Assembly (NCBI GenBank): GCA_964608925.1
Contig: CAZSQD010000058.1
Span: 1-11,382, forward strand
Reading direction: 5' to 3'
From: GCA-2733415 sp964608925
GTDB lineage: Bacteria; Bacteroidota; Bacteroidia; Flavobacteriales; Flavobacteriaceae
Length of the DNA stretch: 11,382 nucleotides
In this document: positions 1 through 4,785 of the stretch, piece by piece
Layout: each line of letters opens with the position of its first letter
Position numbering within the stretch: position 1 is the stretch's first letter
Made by a program: the position numbers and the translations under genes
The notes under the pieces: generated by a model
Database searches by the model: none
Seen by the model: only the letters and a program-made list of their open reading frames with translations
What the model was told of the DNA's origin: nothing

Positions 1-479
1 AATAATTTGGAGCGCTCTTCTATGGTTTTAATTACATCAATAACATCTGAAACCGTATGTTTTTTAACCAATTTACCTGAAATAGGCGAATAAGTTTTAC
101 CAATACGAGCGTATAATAGTTTAATGTAATCGTAAATTTCAGTAGTGGTACCCACTGTACTGCGTGGGTTGGTGCTGTTTACTTTTTGCTCAATAGCAAT
201 AGCTGGCGCAATCCCTTTTATATAATCTACCTTAGGTTTATTTAAACGTCCTAAAAACTGACGTGCGTAAGAGGATAAACTTTCCACATACCTACGTTGC
301 CCCTCTGCATACAAGGTGTCAAACGCTAAACTTGATTTTCCAGAACCTGACAATCCTGTAATCACTACCAGTTTATTACGAGGGATTACCACATCAATAT
401 TTTTTAAATTATGCAGTTTTGCACCTTTAATAATGATGTTTTTTTTAGGATCTATTTTAGAAATATCTTGTATAGACAT
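1..479 (-). CDS. uvrA: UvrA, excinuclease ABC subunit A (N-terminal part only)
   Basis: UvrA is the damage-recognising ATPase of nucleotide excision repair; it works as a dimer with UvrB in the cytoplasm. The ATG is at 477-479 and reads leftward off the window, so only about 159 residues of a protein normally near 940 are present. Visible family signatures are the 'GAKLHNLKNI' opening at residues 19-28, the first Walker A motif GLSGSGKS at 42-49 followed by SLAFDTLYAEGQRRYVES, and the UvrA segment around SYARQFLGR at 70-78 and AIAIEQK further on. The frame is intact to the edge. The gene is divergent from the sigma factor gene, with 275 bp between the two starts. I found no clear TAnnTTTG box for it in that gap. 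The identification is secure; only the truncation by the window limits the description. Confidence 0.96.
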   Translation of the reverse strand, partial: MSIQDISKIDPKKNIIIKGAKLHNLKNIDVVIPRNKLVVITGLSGSGKSSLAFDTLYAEGQRRYVESLSSYARQFLGRLNKPKVDYIKGIAPAIAIEQKVNSTNPRSTVGTTTEIYDYIKLLYARIGKTYSPISGKLVKKHTVSDVIDVIKTIEERSKL

Positions 480-607
480 AGCATTTTTTTAAGGTGATAA
501 TAAGCTTGCTAAAGTACATAAAAAGTTTGAAATATTAGAAAGGAAACGAATTGAAATAATGATTAAAACACCTCAAAAACCTTATAAAGTGTTAAAATTT
601 AACATAA

Positions 608-641
608 TTTGGTATTAAAACCGAATCTTTTTATATATTTG
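608..641 (+). promoter_or_regulatory. Promoter of the sigma factor gene
   Basis: TTTG at 608-611 and TATATTTG at 634-641 match the Bacteroidota vegetative promoter (-33 TTTG/TTG and -7 TAnnTTTG) with a 22-bp spacer, inside the 17-23 range reported for flavobacteria. Transcription would begin near 648, giving a leader of about 107 nt before the ATG at 755. It is called from sequence match and position only. Confidence 0.6.
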
Positions 642-675
642 ACATTCATCATATAAAACAAACTGCTTATACAAA

Positions 676-754
676 AACATTACTTTACACAAAAGAATCC
701 GAATAGCCCCAAGTTAGTAGGACTCTAAATTATTAACTTAAACAAAGTAATGTT
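676..754 (+). promoter_or_regulatory. Inverted repeat in the sigma mRNA leader, abutting the start codon
   Basis: AACATTACTTT at 676-686 is the exact reverse complement of AAAGTAATGTT at 744-754, and the right arm ends at the base before the ATG at 755. Nested inside, 711-720 can pair with 730-739 (ten pairs, two of them G-U). Both elements lie downstream of the proposed transcription start, so the mRNA could fold with the region just before the AUG in a stem. A role in controlling translation is inference. Confidence 0.5.
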
Positions 755-1339
755 ATGATGAAAAATGCTCCAGATGCCGTATTGGTAAAGAATTACATTG
801 ACGGAAATGAAAATTGTTTAGAAATTTTAGTATTAAAACACAAAAGCCGAATTTATAACTTTATTTATTCGAAAGTTTTTGATCGTGATTTATCAGAAGA
901 TATTTTTCAGGATACCTTTATAAAAGTAATCAATACTCTTAAAAGAGGAAAGTATAATGAGGAAGGTAAATTTTTACCTTGGGTAATGCGTATTGCCCAT
1001 AATTTAGTGATTGATCATTTTAGAAAAAGCAATAGATTGCCTAAATTTCAAAGTAGAAATGCCGATTTTGATATTTTTACACTGATAAGTGATGGTGCAA
1101 AAAATGCAGAAAATCAATTGATTAGTGATCAAATCATGGAAGATGTAAGGCGTTTGGTAGACGAATTAGCACCAGATCAAAAAGAAGTAGTTTTAATGCG
1201 TTTGTACAAGGATATGAGTTTTAAAGAAATAGCAGCAAATACTAATGTTAGCATTAATACAGCGTTAGGGCGTATGCGTTATGCAATCATGAATTTAAGG
1301 AAATTAGTTGCGGAGCGTAATATTATTTTAACGCAGTAG
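755..1339 (+). CDS. RNA polymerase sigma factor, sigma-70 family (ECF type)
   Basis: A 194-residue protein with the two-domain layout of ECF sigma factors. Region 2 covers roughly residues 22-91, including the conserved 'DLSEDIFQDTFIKV' stretch that binds core polymerase and 'FLPWVMRIAHNLVIDHFRK', where the -10 element is recognised. Region 4 is at about 129-183 ('LAPDQKEVVLMRLYKDMSFKEIA' plus a helix-turn-helix ending 'ALGRMRYAIMNLRK'). There is no sigma-1.1 or sigma-3 domain. Two ATGs are adjacent (755 and 758); either could be used. No anti-sigma gene or membrane sensor is next to it, so its signal cannot be deduced from context. It is preceded by a good promoter and a structured leader, and followed by a long untranslated stretch up to the terminator at 1781-1824. 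The family is clear; the regulon is unknown. Confidence 0.95.
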   Translation: MMKNAPDAVLVKNYIDGNENCLEILVLKHKSRIYNFIYSKVFDRDLSEDIFQDTFIKVINTLKRGKYNEEGKFLPWVMRIAHNLVIDHFRKSNRLPKFQSRNADFDIFTLISDGAKNAENQLISDQIMEDVRRLVDELAPDQKEVVLMRLYKDMSFKEIAANTNVSINTALGRMRYAIMNLRKLVAERNIILTQ

Positions 1340-1374
1340 TACAATATGTTTAGTTTTAGTTCGTTTTAATTGCA

Positions 1375-1484
1375 GGGCGATACCCCATCCCGATAGTTAT
1401 CGGGAGGTTTAACTCCTTGATTTTCACATTGAAAGTAAAAATGAAGGTCAATACTTCGTGCCCTTGGGGGCGGAGGTTTATTAA
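1375..1484 (+). repeat. Diverged ~100-bp repeat, copy A
   Basis: This block and the one at 1653-1744 share an ordered series of short matches: GGGCGATA, CCCATC, GATA, ACATTG, AAGT, GTGC, TTGG and GTTTATTAA. They differ by small gaps and substitutions, as expected of an old duplication or of two members of one repeat family. Copy A contains the 18-bp palindrome at 1388-1405 and can form GGG/CCC and GCCC/GGGC small stems. No protein is evident within it. The two copies flank the small ORF at 1503-1646. Confidence 0.55.
1388..1405. repeat. REP-like palindrome TCCCGATAGTTATCGGGA, copy 1
   Basis: The site has 8-bp perfect arms around a central GT. The same 18 bases, plus three preceding bases CCA, recur exactly at 3278-3298, and a decayed form lies at 3331-3348. 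Short G+C-rich palindromes scattered through A+T-rich intergenic DNA resemble REP elements. Whether this one is abundant in the genome cannot be seen here. Confidence 0.6.
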
Positions 1485-1502
1485 AAACTAAAAATAAATT
1501 GT

Positions 1503-1646
1503 ATGCCAAAAATTTACGCTAAATGTTCATCTAAAATGGACAATTTAAAACCAAAACAAGAAATAATAAATTTTATTTTAAATTACTCAAAAGCATTGCA
1601 CATTATAAAATTGAAAACAATACAAATTGAAATGTTAAAAAATTAA
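1503..1646 (+). CDS. Small hypothetical protein, 47 residues
   Basis: An ATG-to-TAA frame encodes 47 residues: an N-terminal MPKIYAKCSSKMD, then a basic, amphipathic 'KPKQEIINFILNYSKALHII' stretch and a C-terminus ending in EMLKN. It has no signal peptide or membrane segment. From memory, small flavobacterial hypothetical proteins with a similar '(T/I)-x-FLLNYSKAL' core exist, which supports its being real, but I cannot verify that here. An A-rich stretch precedes the ATG, as with the other genes in the window. It lies in the long untranslated region after the sigma gene, between two diverged repeat copies. It would be read on the sigma transcript or from its own promoter, which I could not identify. 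Function unknown. Confidence 0.55.
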   Translation: MPKIYAKCSSKMDNLKPKQEIINFILNYSKALHIIKLKTIQIEMLKN

Positions 1647-1652
1647 ATCGAG

Positions 1653-1744
1653 GGGCGATAGCCCATCTTGATAATTTATTGATGTTCTACATTGCAAGTC
1701 AATAAAAAATTAGCTAATGCCTTGTGCATTTGGAAGTTTATTAA
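1653..1744 (+). repeat. Diverged ~100-bp repeat, copy B
   Basis: Partner of the block at 1375-1484, in the same orientation. It begins GGGCGATAGCCCATC, where GGGC and GCCC can pair around a GATA loop, and ends GGAAGTTTATTAA. In place of the REP-like palindrome it has an A+T-rich stretch (TTGATAATTTATTGAT), either a decayed palindrome or a copy that never received one. Confidence 0.5.
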
Positions 1745-1780
1745 CTTTAAGTAATTAGCCCCAAGTTAACTTGGATTTTG

Positions 1781-1824
1781 ATAGCGTAACTCTTAATATT
1801 TATATTGGGTTACGCTATTTTTTT
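1781..1824 (+). terminator. Intrinsic terminator for rightward transcription
   Basis: ATAGCGTAAC at 1781-1790 pairs with GTTACGCTAT at 1809-1818; the interval can extend the hairpin through AATAT/ATATT. The rightward strand follows with T1818-T1824. The stem overlaps the stop codon of nth, which is read the other way. The T-run suits the sigma/small-ORF transcript; on the nth strand the hairpin is followed by a poorer T-tract. Confidence 0.7.
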
Positions 1825-2474
1825 GTCTTTTTATAAAAAGCATCTAAAACTGTTTTACGCCCAATGGTTTTGGTAATGCTATCAGTATCTAAATTCCAAC
1901 CACGTGCAGGACTATATTGCCTACCATACCAAATAATTTGCAAATGTAAATCGTTCCATAAATCTTTTGGGAACAGGCGTTTTGCATCTTTTTCTGTCTG
2001 TACTACATTTTTTCCATTGGTTAAATTCCAACGATACATTAAGCGGTGTATGTGTGTATCTACAGGAAAAGCAGGAATTCCAAATGCTTGTGATAGCACT
2101 ACAGCAGCAGTTTTATGTCCTACAGCAGGGAATTCCTCTAAATCCTCATACGTTTTAGGCACTTCTCCATTATGCTTGTCAATTAATATATGTGACAAAC
2201 CATAAATACCTTTTGATTTCATAGGCGATAAACCTACAGGTTTAATAATTTCCCTGATTTCTTCAACCGATAATTTAATCATATCATACGGGTTATCCGC
2301 TTTAGCAAATAGGAGTGGCGTAATTTTATTAACGCGCACATCCGTACTTTGAGCAGATAGTAATACAGCAATCAATAAAGTATAAGGGTCTTTATGGTCT
2401 AACGGAACTGGGATAGTTGGGTATAACTCCTGCAAAGTGTCAATTACAAACTGTACTTTTTCTTTTTTGGTCAT
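1815..2474 (-). CDS. nth: Endonuclease III-like DNA glycosylase/AP lyase lacking the iron-sulfur cysteines
   Basis: This enzyme family removes oxidised pyrimidines and cleaves the resulting abasic site in base excision repair. The 219-residue product has the helix-hairpin-helix 'LEEFPAVGHKTAAVVL' with the catalytic Lys121, and the catalytic Asp139 in 'FPVDTHIHR', almost the same positions as Lys120/Asp138 of the E. coli enzyme. The family's C-terminal [4Fe-4S] motif (C-x6-C-x2-C-x5-C) is absent: the C-terminus runs 'WYGRQYSPARGWNLDTD...' and the whole protein has no cysteine. I start at the ATG at 2474. A longer frame reaches a TTG at 2498, but that TTG lies inside a TAnnTTTG promoter box and would add residues upstream of the family's usual beginning. 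It is divergent from the peroxidase gene at 2667. Confidence 0.93.
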   Translation of the reverse strand: MTKKEKVQFVIDTLQELYPTIPVPLDHKDPYTLLIAVLLSAQSTDVRVNKITPLLFAKADNPYDMIKLSVEEIREIIKPVGLSPMKSKGIYGLSHILIDKHNGEVPKTYEDLEEFPAVGHKTAAVVLSQAFGIPAFPVDTHIHRLMYRWNLTNGKNVVQTEKDAKRLFPKDLWNDLHLQIIWYGRQYSPARGWNLDTDSITKTIGRKTVLDAFYKKTKK

Positions 2475-2495
2475 TATTAATAAGTTATAATGAGG

Positions 2496-2503
2496 CAAAG
2501 TTA
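2496..2503 (-). promoter_or_regulatory. -7 box for nth
   Basis: The minus strand reads TAACTTTG, an exact TAnnTTTG match, ending 22 bp before the chosen ATG, so the leader would be short (about 15 nt). No good -33 TTG is visible at the usual distance. The box argues against the upstream TTG start of nth. Confidence 0.5.
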
Positions 2504-2538
2504 CTGCGTATAAAGTAGTAAAGTTGAAAAAATGTAAT

Positions 2539-2546
2539 TATTTTTG
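2539..2546 (+). promoter_or_regulatory. Possible -7 box for the bcp gene
   Basis: TATTTTTG fits TAnnTTTG, but no TTG lies 17-23 bp upstream and the leader would be about 115 nt. A plausible but weak call in the divergent gap between nth and bcp. Confidence 0.3.
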
Positions 2547-2666
2547 TTCAGTATATTGAAGTAACTCTATTTTTAAACTAAAATAATAAAATGTTTATAG
2601 TCTTTTTAACAACAGAGTTGTTCAAACTTTTTTAACTTTCCACTTTTTAACTTTAAATACTAATAA

Positions 2667-3122
2667 ATGAAAACCTTAAAAATAGGCGATAAAGCGCCAC
2701 AATTTGAAGCATTAGACAATCAAGGAAATACGATAAAATTAAGCGATTATGCTGGTAAGAAATTAGTTGTTTTCTTTTACCCAAAAGCGAGTACACCAGG
2801 TTGTACTATGCAAGCGTGTAATTTACGTGACAATTATCAACGTTTTTTAGCAGAAGGATATGCAATTTTAGGTGTAAGTGCCGATAGTGCAAAAAGGCAA
2901 CAAAATTTTATTGATAAAAAAGAATTACCATTTTCATTATTAGCAGATGAAGATAAAACAGTAATTAACGCTTTTGGTGTTTGGGGAGAAAAGAAATTTA
3001 TGGGGCGTACCTATGATGGTATACATCGTATTACCTTTATTATTGATGCAAACGGAGTAATTGAAAACGTAATTACAAAAGTAAAAACAAAGCTACATAC
3101 CACGCAAATATTAGGGGAGTAG
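2667..3122 (+). CDS. bcp: Thioredoxin-dependent thiol peroxidase (peroxiredoxin, Bcp/PrxQ type)
   Basis: This enzyme reduces hydrogen peroxide and organic hydroperoxides in the cytoplasm, with thioredoxin as the usual electron donor. The 151-residue length is normal for the family. It opens with 'KIGDKAPQFEALDNQG' and has 'VVFFYPKASTPGCTMQAC' at about residues 34-51. Cys46 is the peroxidatic residue, within P-x3-TPGCT, and Cys51 sits four residues on, the resolving position in atypical two-Cys PrxQ enzymes. The conserved Arg of 'HRITFIID' is present. The start is the ATG after ACTAATAA, an A-rich non-Shine-Dalgarno context. It stands alone: nth diverges from it and a hairpin terminator follows 21 bp after the stop. 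Confidence 0.96.
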   Translation: MKTLKIGDKAPQFEALDNQGNTIKLSDYAGKKLVVFFYPKASTPGCTMQACNLRDNYQRFLAEGYAILGVSADSAKRQQNFIDKKELPFSLLADEDKTVINAFGVWGEKKFMGRTYDGIHRITFIIDANGVIENVITKVKTKLHTTQILGE

Positions 3123-3143
3123 GATAGGTTTATTTAAATAATA

Positions 3144-3174
3144 AAAGCGAACAAAAAACTAATTTGTTCGCTTT
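3144..3174. terminator. Bidirectional hairpin terminator between bcp and tRNA-Leu
   Basis: AAAGCGAACAAA (3144-3155) pairs with TTTGTTCGCTTT (3163-3174), a 12-bp stem with a 7-nt loop. Leftward, the stem is followed by TTTATTATTT, suiting the tRNA-Leu transcript; rightward, the T-run is short (TTT within the stem end). It sits only 2 bp from the tRNA 3' end. Confidence 0.75.
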
Positions 3175-3176
3175 AG

Positions 3177-3261
3177 TACGCACGAGAAGATTCGAACTTC
3201 CACATTCTAAGCGAATACCAGCCCCTCAAGCTGGCGCGTCTACCAATTCCGCCACGTGCGC
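3177..3261 (-). tRNA. tRNA-Leu (anticodon GAG)
   Basis: The minus strand reads GCGCACGTGGCGGAATTGGT onward and folds as a class II tRNA of 85 nt. The acceptor strands are GCGCACG and CGTGCGT with discriminator A. The anticodon stem CCAGC/GCTGG encloses TTGAGGG, giving GAG at positions 34-36. The long variable arm is ATTC/GAAT, and the T-arm carries TTCGAAT. The 3' CCA is not encoded. The first acceptor pair appears to be G-U rather than G-C. It reads codons CUC and CUU. No promoter is recognisable immediately upstream, where duplicated tRNA fragments lie instead, and a terminator separates it from the tRNA-Lys genes. Confidence 0.95.
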
Positions 3262-3280
3262 ATAATTTTCACGTCTACCA

Positions 3281-3298
3281 TCCCGATAGTTATCGGGA
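3281..3298. repeat. REP-like palindrome, copy 2
   Basis: TCCCGATAGTTATCGGGA, identical and in the same orientation as 1388-1405, set within the truncated tRNA-Leu fragment described at 3251-3350. Confidence 0.65.
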
Positions 3299-3330
3299 CC
3301 GCCACGTGCGCATAATTTTCACATCTACCA

Positions 3331-3348
3331 TCCCGATAGCTATAGAAA
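3331..3348. repeat. REP-like palindrome, copy 3 (decayed)
   Basis: TCCCGATAGCTATAGAAA keeps the left arm and centre of the palindrome but has lost the right arm (TATCGGGA became TATAGAAA). It lies at the matching position of the second 50-bp unit. Confidence 0.55.
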
Positions 3349-3378
3349 CCGCTACTCGGGTAGAAGTTTAAAGATAAA

Positions 3379-3413
3379 AAAAAATCTTGAACATGTACTG
3401 TTCAAGATTTTTT
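3379..3413 (-). terminator. Intrinsic terminator of the tRNA-Lys transcript
   Basis: A 15-bp perfect stem (3379-3393 with 3399-3413, core AATCTTGAACA) with a 5-nt loop. On the minus strand the stem ends in a long T-tract. It begins 10 bp past the 3' end of the first tRNA-Lys, so tRNA-Leu downstream should need its own promoter. Confidence 0.85.
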
Positions 3414-3422
3414 AATTTTAAG

Positions 3423-3495
3423 TGATCTGGCTGGGGCTCGAACCCAGGACCCTCTCCTTAAAAGGGAGATGCTCTACCAACTGAGCTACCAGATC
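3423..3495 (-). tRNA. tRNA-Lys (anticodon UUU), downstream copy
   Basis: A 73-nt tRNA with acceptor GATCTGG/CCAGATC and discriminator A, D-arm GCTCAGTTGGTAGAGC, anticodon stem TCTCC/GGAGA around CTTTTAA (anticodon TTT), and T-arm CTGGG-TTCGAGC-CCCAG. All stems pair. CCA is not encoded. It is identical to the copy at 3535-3607, with 39 bp between them, and is followed by a strong terminator. Confidence 0.97.
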
Positions 3496-3534
3496 TAAAA
3501 TCTAATATATGCAAAAAAGTTAAAAAACTTTAAG

Positions 3535-3607
3535 TGATCTGGCTGGGGCTCGAACCCAGGACCCTCTCCTTAAAAGGGAGATGCTCTACCAACTGAGCTA
3601 CCAGATC
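3535..3607 (-). tRNA. tRNA-Lys (anticodon UUU), promoter-proximal copy
   Basis: Identical over all 73 nt to the copy at 3423-3495, including a few flanking bases (TAAG before and T after on the plus strand), so a fairly recent tandem duplication or gene conversion is likely. Its promoter box ends 30 bp upstream; both tRNA-Lys genes should be cut from one transcript. It reads AAA and AAG codons, which are frequent in the A+T-rich coding sequence here. Confidence 0.97.
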
Positions 3608-3636
3608 TTGCAATATCAATTGCTTGATTGCGGGTG

Positions 3637-3666
3637 CAAATATAAAACGATTAATTAATAATTCAA
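3637..3666 (-). promoter_or_regulatory. Promoter of the tRNA-Lys pair
   Basis: Read on the minus strand: TTG (3664-3666), a 19-bp spacer, then TATATTTG (3637-3644). This is the best match in the window to the Bacteroidota TTG-N19-TAnnTTTG promoter, 30 bp before the first tRNA base. Confidence 0.8.
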
Positions 3667-3700
3667 GGATTTTTTATTCTTTTTTTATATTTTTTTTTAA

Positions 3701-3708
3701 GATATTTG
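3701..3708 (+). promoter_or_regulatory. Possible weak -7 box for aroK
   Basis: GATATTTG matches seven of eight positions of TAnnTTTG and lies 30 bp before the aroK ATG. No -33 TTG is seen at a proper distance. A tentative call. Confidence 0.25.
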
Positions 3709-3738
3709 TAATCAATTAATTTAGAGGGATTAAAGTTT

Positions 3739-4257
3739 ATGATTATCACATTGTTGGGATATATGGGAGTAGGTAAAACTACTATAGGAGAGCAGTTGGC
3801 AATTGTTTTAAAGTATCAGTTTATAGATTTAGATGCGTATATTGAAATGAAAGAGCTACAAAGTGTTTCAGAAATATTTAAAACAAAAGGAGAAATTTAC
3901 TTTAGGAAACAAGAACATTTTTATTTGCAAGAAATTTTATCTTCTAATAAAAAAATAGTTTTAGCTCTTGGAGGCGGAACCCCATGTTATGCTAATAATA
4001 TGAAGTTAATTTCGGATCTAGGTAGTATTTTTTTTTATTTACAATTATCTCCTAATTTATTAGCGGATAGGTTGTTTTTAGAGAAAGAAAAAAGACCTTT
4101 GATAAAAAATATCCAATCCATTGAAAAATTAACTGAATTTATAGGAATCCACCTTTTTGAACGACAAGTGTATTATACATCCGCAGTATATACGATTGCA
4201 ACCGCTAACTTATCAGCAAAAAAGATAACAGAAGCTATTGTTGAAAAGCTATACTAA
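3739..4257 (+). CDS. aroK: Shikimate kinase
   Basis: Shikimate kinase phosphorylates shikimate at the 3-hydroxyl using ATP, the fifth step of the chorismate pathway to aromatic amino acids. The 172-residue size is normal. Walker A GYMGVGKT is at residues 7-14. Asp30/Asp32 in 'FIDLDAYIE' and Arg56 in 'IYFRKQE' are the expected shikimate contacts, and 'LALGGGTP' at 75-82 is the family's GGG loop. Arg119 in 'KRPLI' is the lid arginine, and a further arginine is present in 'FERQVYY'. All key residues are kept, so the enzyme should be active. Its last 9 bp overlap the 3' end of the convergent phosphoribosyltransferase gene and no terminator separates them. Confidence 0.95.
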   Translation: MIITLLGYMGVGKTTIGEQLAIVLKYQFIDLDAYIEMKELQSVSEIFKTKGEIYFRKQEHFYLQEILSSNKKIVLALGGGTPCYANNMKLISDLGSIFFYLQLSPNLLADRLFLEKEKRPLIKNIQSIEKLTEFIGIHLFERQVYYTSAVYTIATANLSAKKITEAIVEKLY

Positions 4258-4746
4258 AGTAGCTGTTGCGGTATTATTATCAAAAGAAACTTCTATGTGC
4301 TCATGAATAGAAGTAGAGAGTGATAAGCCTTTAAAATCAGCTTTTATAGGATATTTTTTATGGTTTCTATTAATTAAAACAGCTGTTTTAAGTTGTTTTA
4401 AAGGGGTATTTAAAAAATGCTTAACACCATAAATTAAAGTTCCTCCAGAGTTTAAAACATCATCAATCAATACTACCGATTGGTTTTTATACTCCTCTTC
4501 TGTTATAGATAGCGTAATAGGGCTATGTAGTTCTTTTTTATTGATACTAACTTTGCAGAGCACTGTATTCACGTCAGAATAATCAGCAATTGCATTTTTT
4601 AATTTTTCGGCAATAATATATCCATTTTGAGCAATACCTGCTAAAATAATTTTTTCAGAGCTACTGTTGCTTTCCAATATTTGTAAGGCAATACGTCTTA
4701 TTTTATGATCAATTTGAGCGTGCGTAAGTATGGTTGTATGATTCAT
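4249..4746 (-). CDS. Phosphoribosyltransferase-family protein (type I, PyrR-like)
   Basis: A 165-residue type I PRTase-fold protein. The diagnostic 13-residue PRPP-binding motif VVLIDDVLNSGGT is at residues 91-103, with the two acidic residues and the Gly-Gly-Thr intact. An N-terminal 'IILAGIAQNGYIIAEKL' segment (33-49) resembles the pyrophosphate-loop region of PyrR and hypoxanthine/uracil PRTases. The substrate base cannot be assigned. The size and 'GIA-x-NG' resemble PyrR, but it is not next to pyrimidine genes, so a PyrR role should not be assumed. It lies 39 bp downstream of the S4-domain gene on the same strand and may be cotranscribed, although a -7 box in the gap (4772-4779) suggests its own promoter too. 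Its 3' end overlaps aroK by 9 bp, tail to tail. Confidence 0.88.
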   Translation of the reverse strand: MNHTTILTHAQIDHKIRRIALQILESNSSSEKIILAGIAQNGYIIAEKLKNAIADYSDVNTVLCKVSINKKELHSPITLSITEEEYKNQSVVLIDDVLNSGGTLIYGVKHFLNTPLKQLKTAVLINRNHKKYPIKADFKGLSLSTSIHEHIEVSFDNNTATATLV

Positions 4747-4771
4747 TGTATTGTAATTAAAAAACGATAAA

Positions 4772-4779
4772 CAAAGCTA
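4772..4779 (-). promoter_or_regulatory. Possible -7 box for the phosphoribosyltransferase gene
   Basis: The minus strand reads TAGCTTTG, an exact TAnnTTTG, 25 bp before the ATG. No -33 TTG is seen at the correct spacing; that region would lie in the 3' end of the S4 gene. Confidence 0.4.
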
Positions 4780-4785
4780 CGTATT

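Larger units (their letters stand above)
3251..3350 (-). repeat. Two 50-bp tandem units: tRNA-Leu 5' fragments carrying a REP-like palindrome
   Basis: Bases 3251-3300 and 3301-3350 are tandem units of exactly 50 bp, nearly identical apart from a divergent end in the second. The first unit includes the 5' end of the functional tRNA-Leu. On the minus strand, upstream of the gene, GCGCACGTGGCGG (the tRNA's first 13 nt) recurs at 3299-3311. It is followed by TCCCGATAACTATCGGGA and then TGGTAGACG, which is again tRNA D-arm sequence, and finally the leader TGAAAATTATG. The palindrome thus sits where the gene has AAT of its D-loop. The next unit repeats the pattern with decay (GTAGCGG, broken palindrome, TGGTAGATG). 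Confidence 0.85.

Noticed and set aside
755..1339. An anti-sigma partner for the sigma factor
   Set aside because: No anti-sigma-like membrane protein or zinc-binding anti-sigma ORF is present near it on either strand.
1761..1774. CCAAGTTAACTTGG as a terminator of the sigma transcript
   Set aside because: The palindrome is perfect but has no loop or T-run; the hairpin at 1781-1824 is a far better terminator.
1864..2205. Open frame of 113 codons on the plus strand inside nth
   Set aside because: It is antisense to a confidently identified gene and has no recognisable domain.
3271..3311. A second tRNA-Leu gene upstream of the real one
   Set aside because: Only the 5' end and part of the D-arm are present, split by a palindrome. 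There is no anticodon, T-arm or 3' acceptor strand.
3251..3350. Tandem repeat resembling a small CRISPR array
   Set aside because: There are only two abutting 50-bp units with no unique spacers, and their content is tRNA-Leu and palindrome sequence.
4249..4746. Calling the phosphoribosyltransferase pyrR
   Set aside because: The PRPP motif fits many type I enzymes, and no pyrimidine gene or pyr-leader is nearby.
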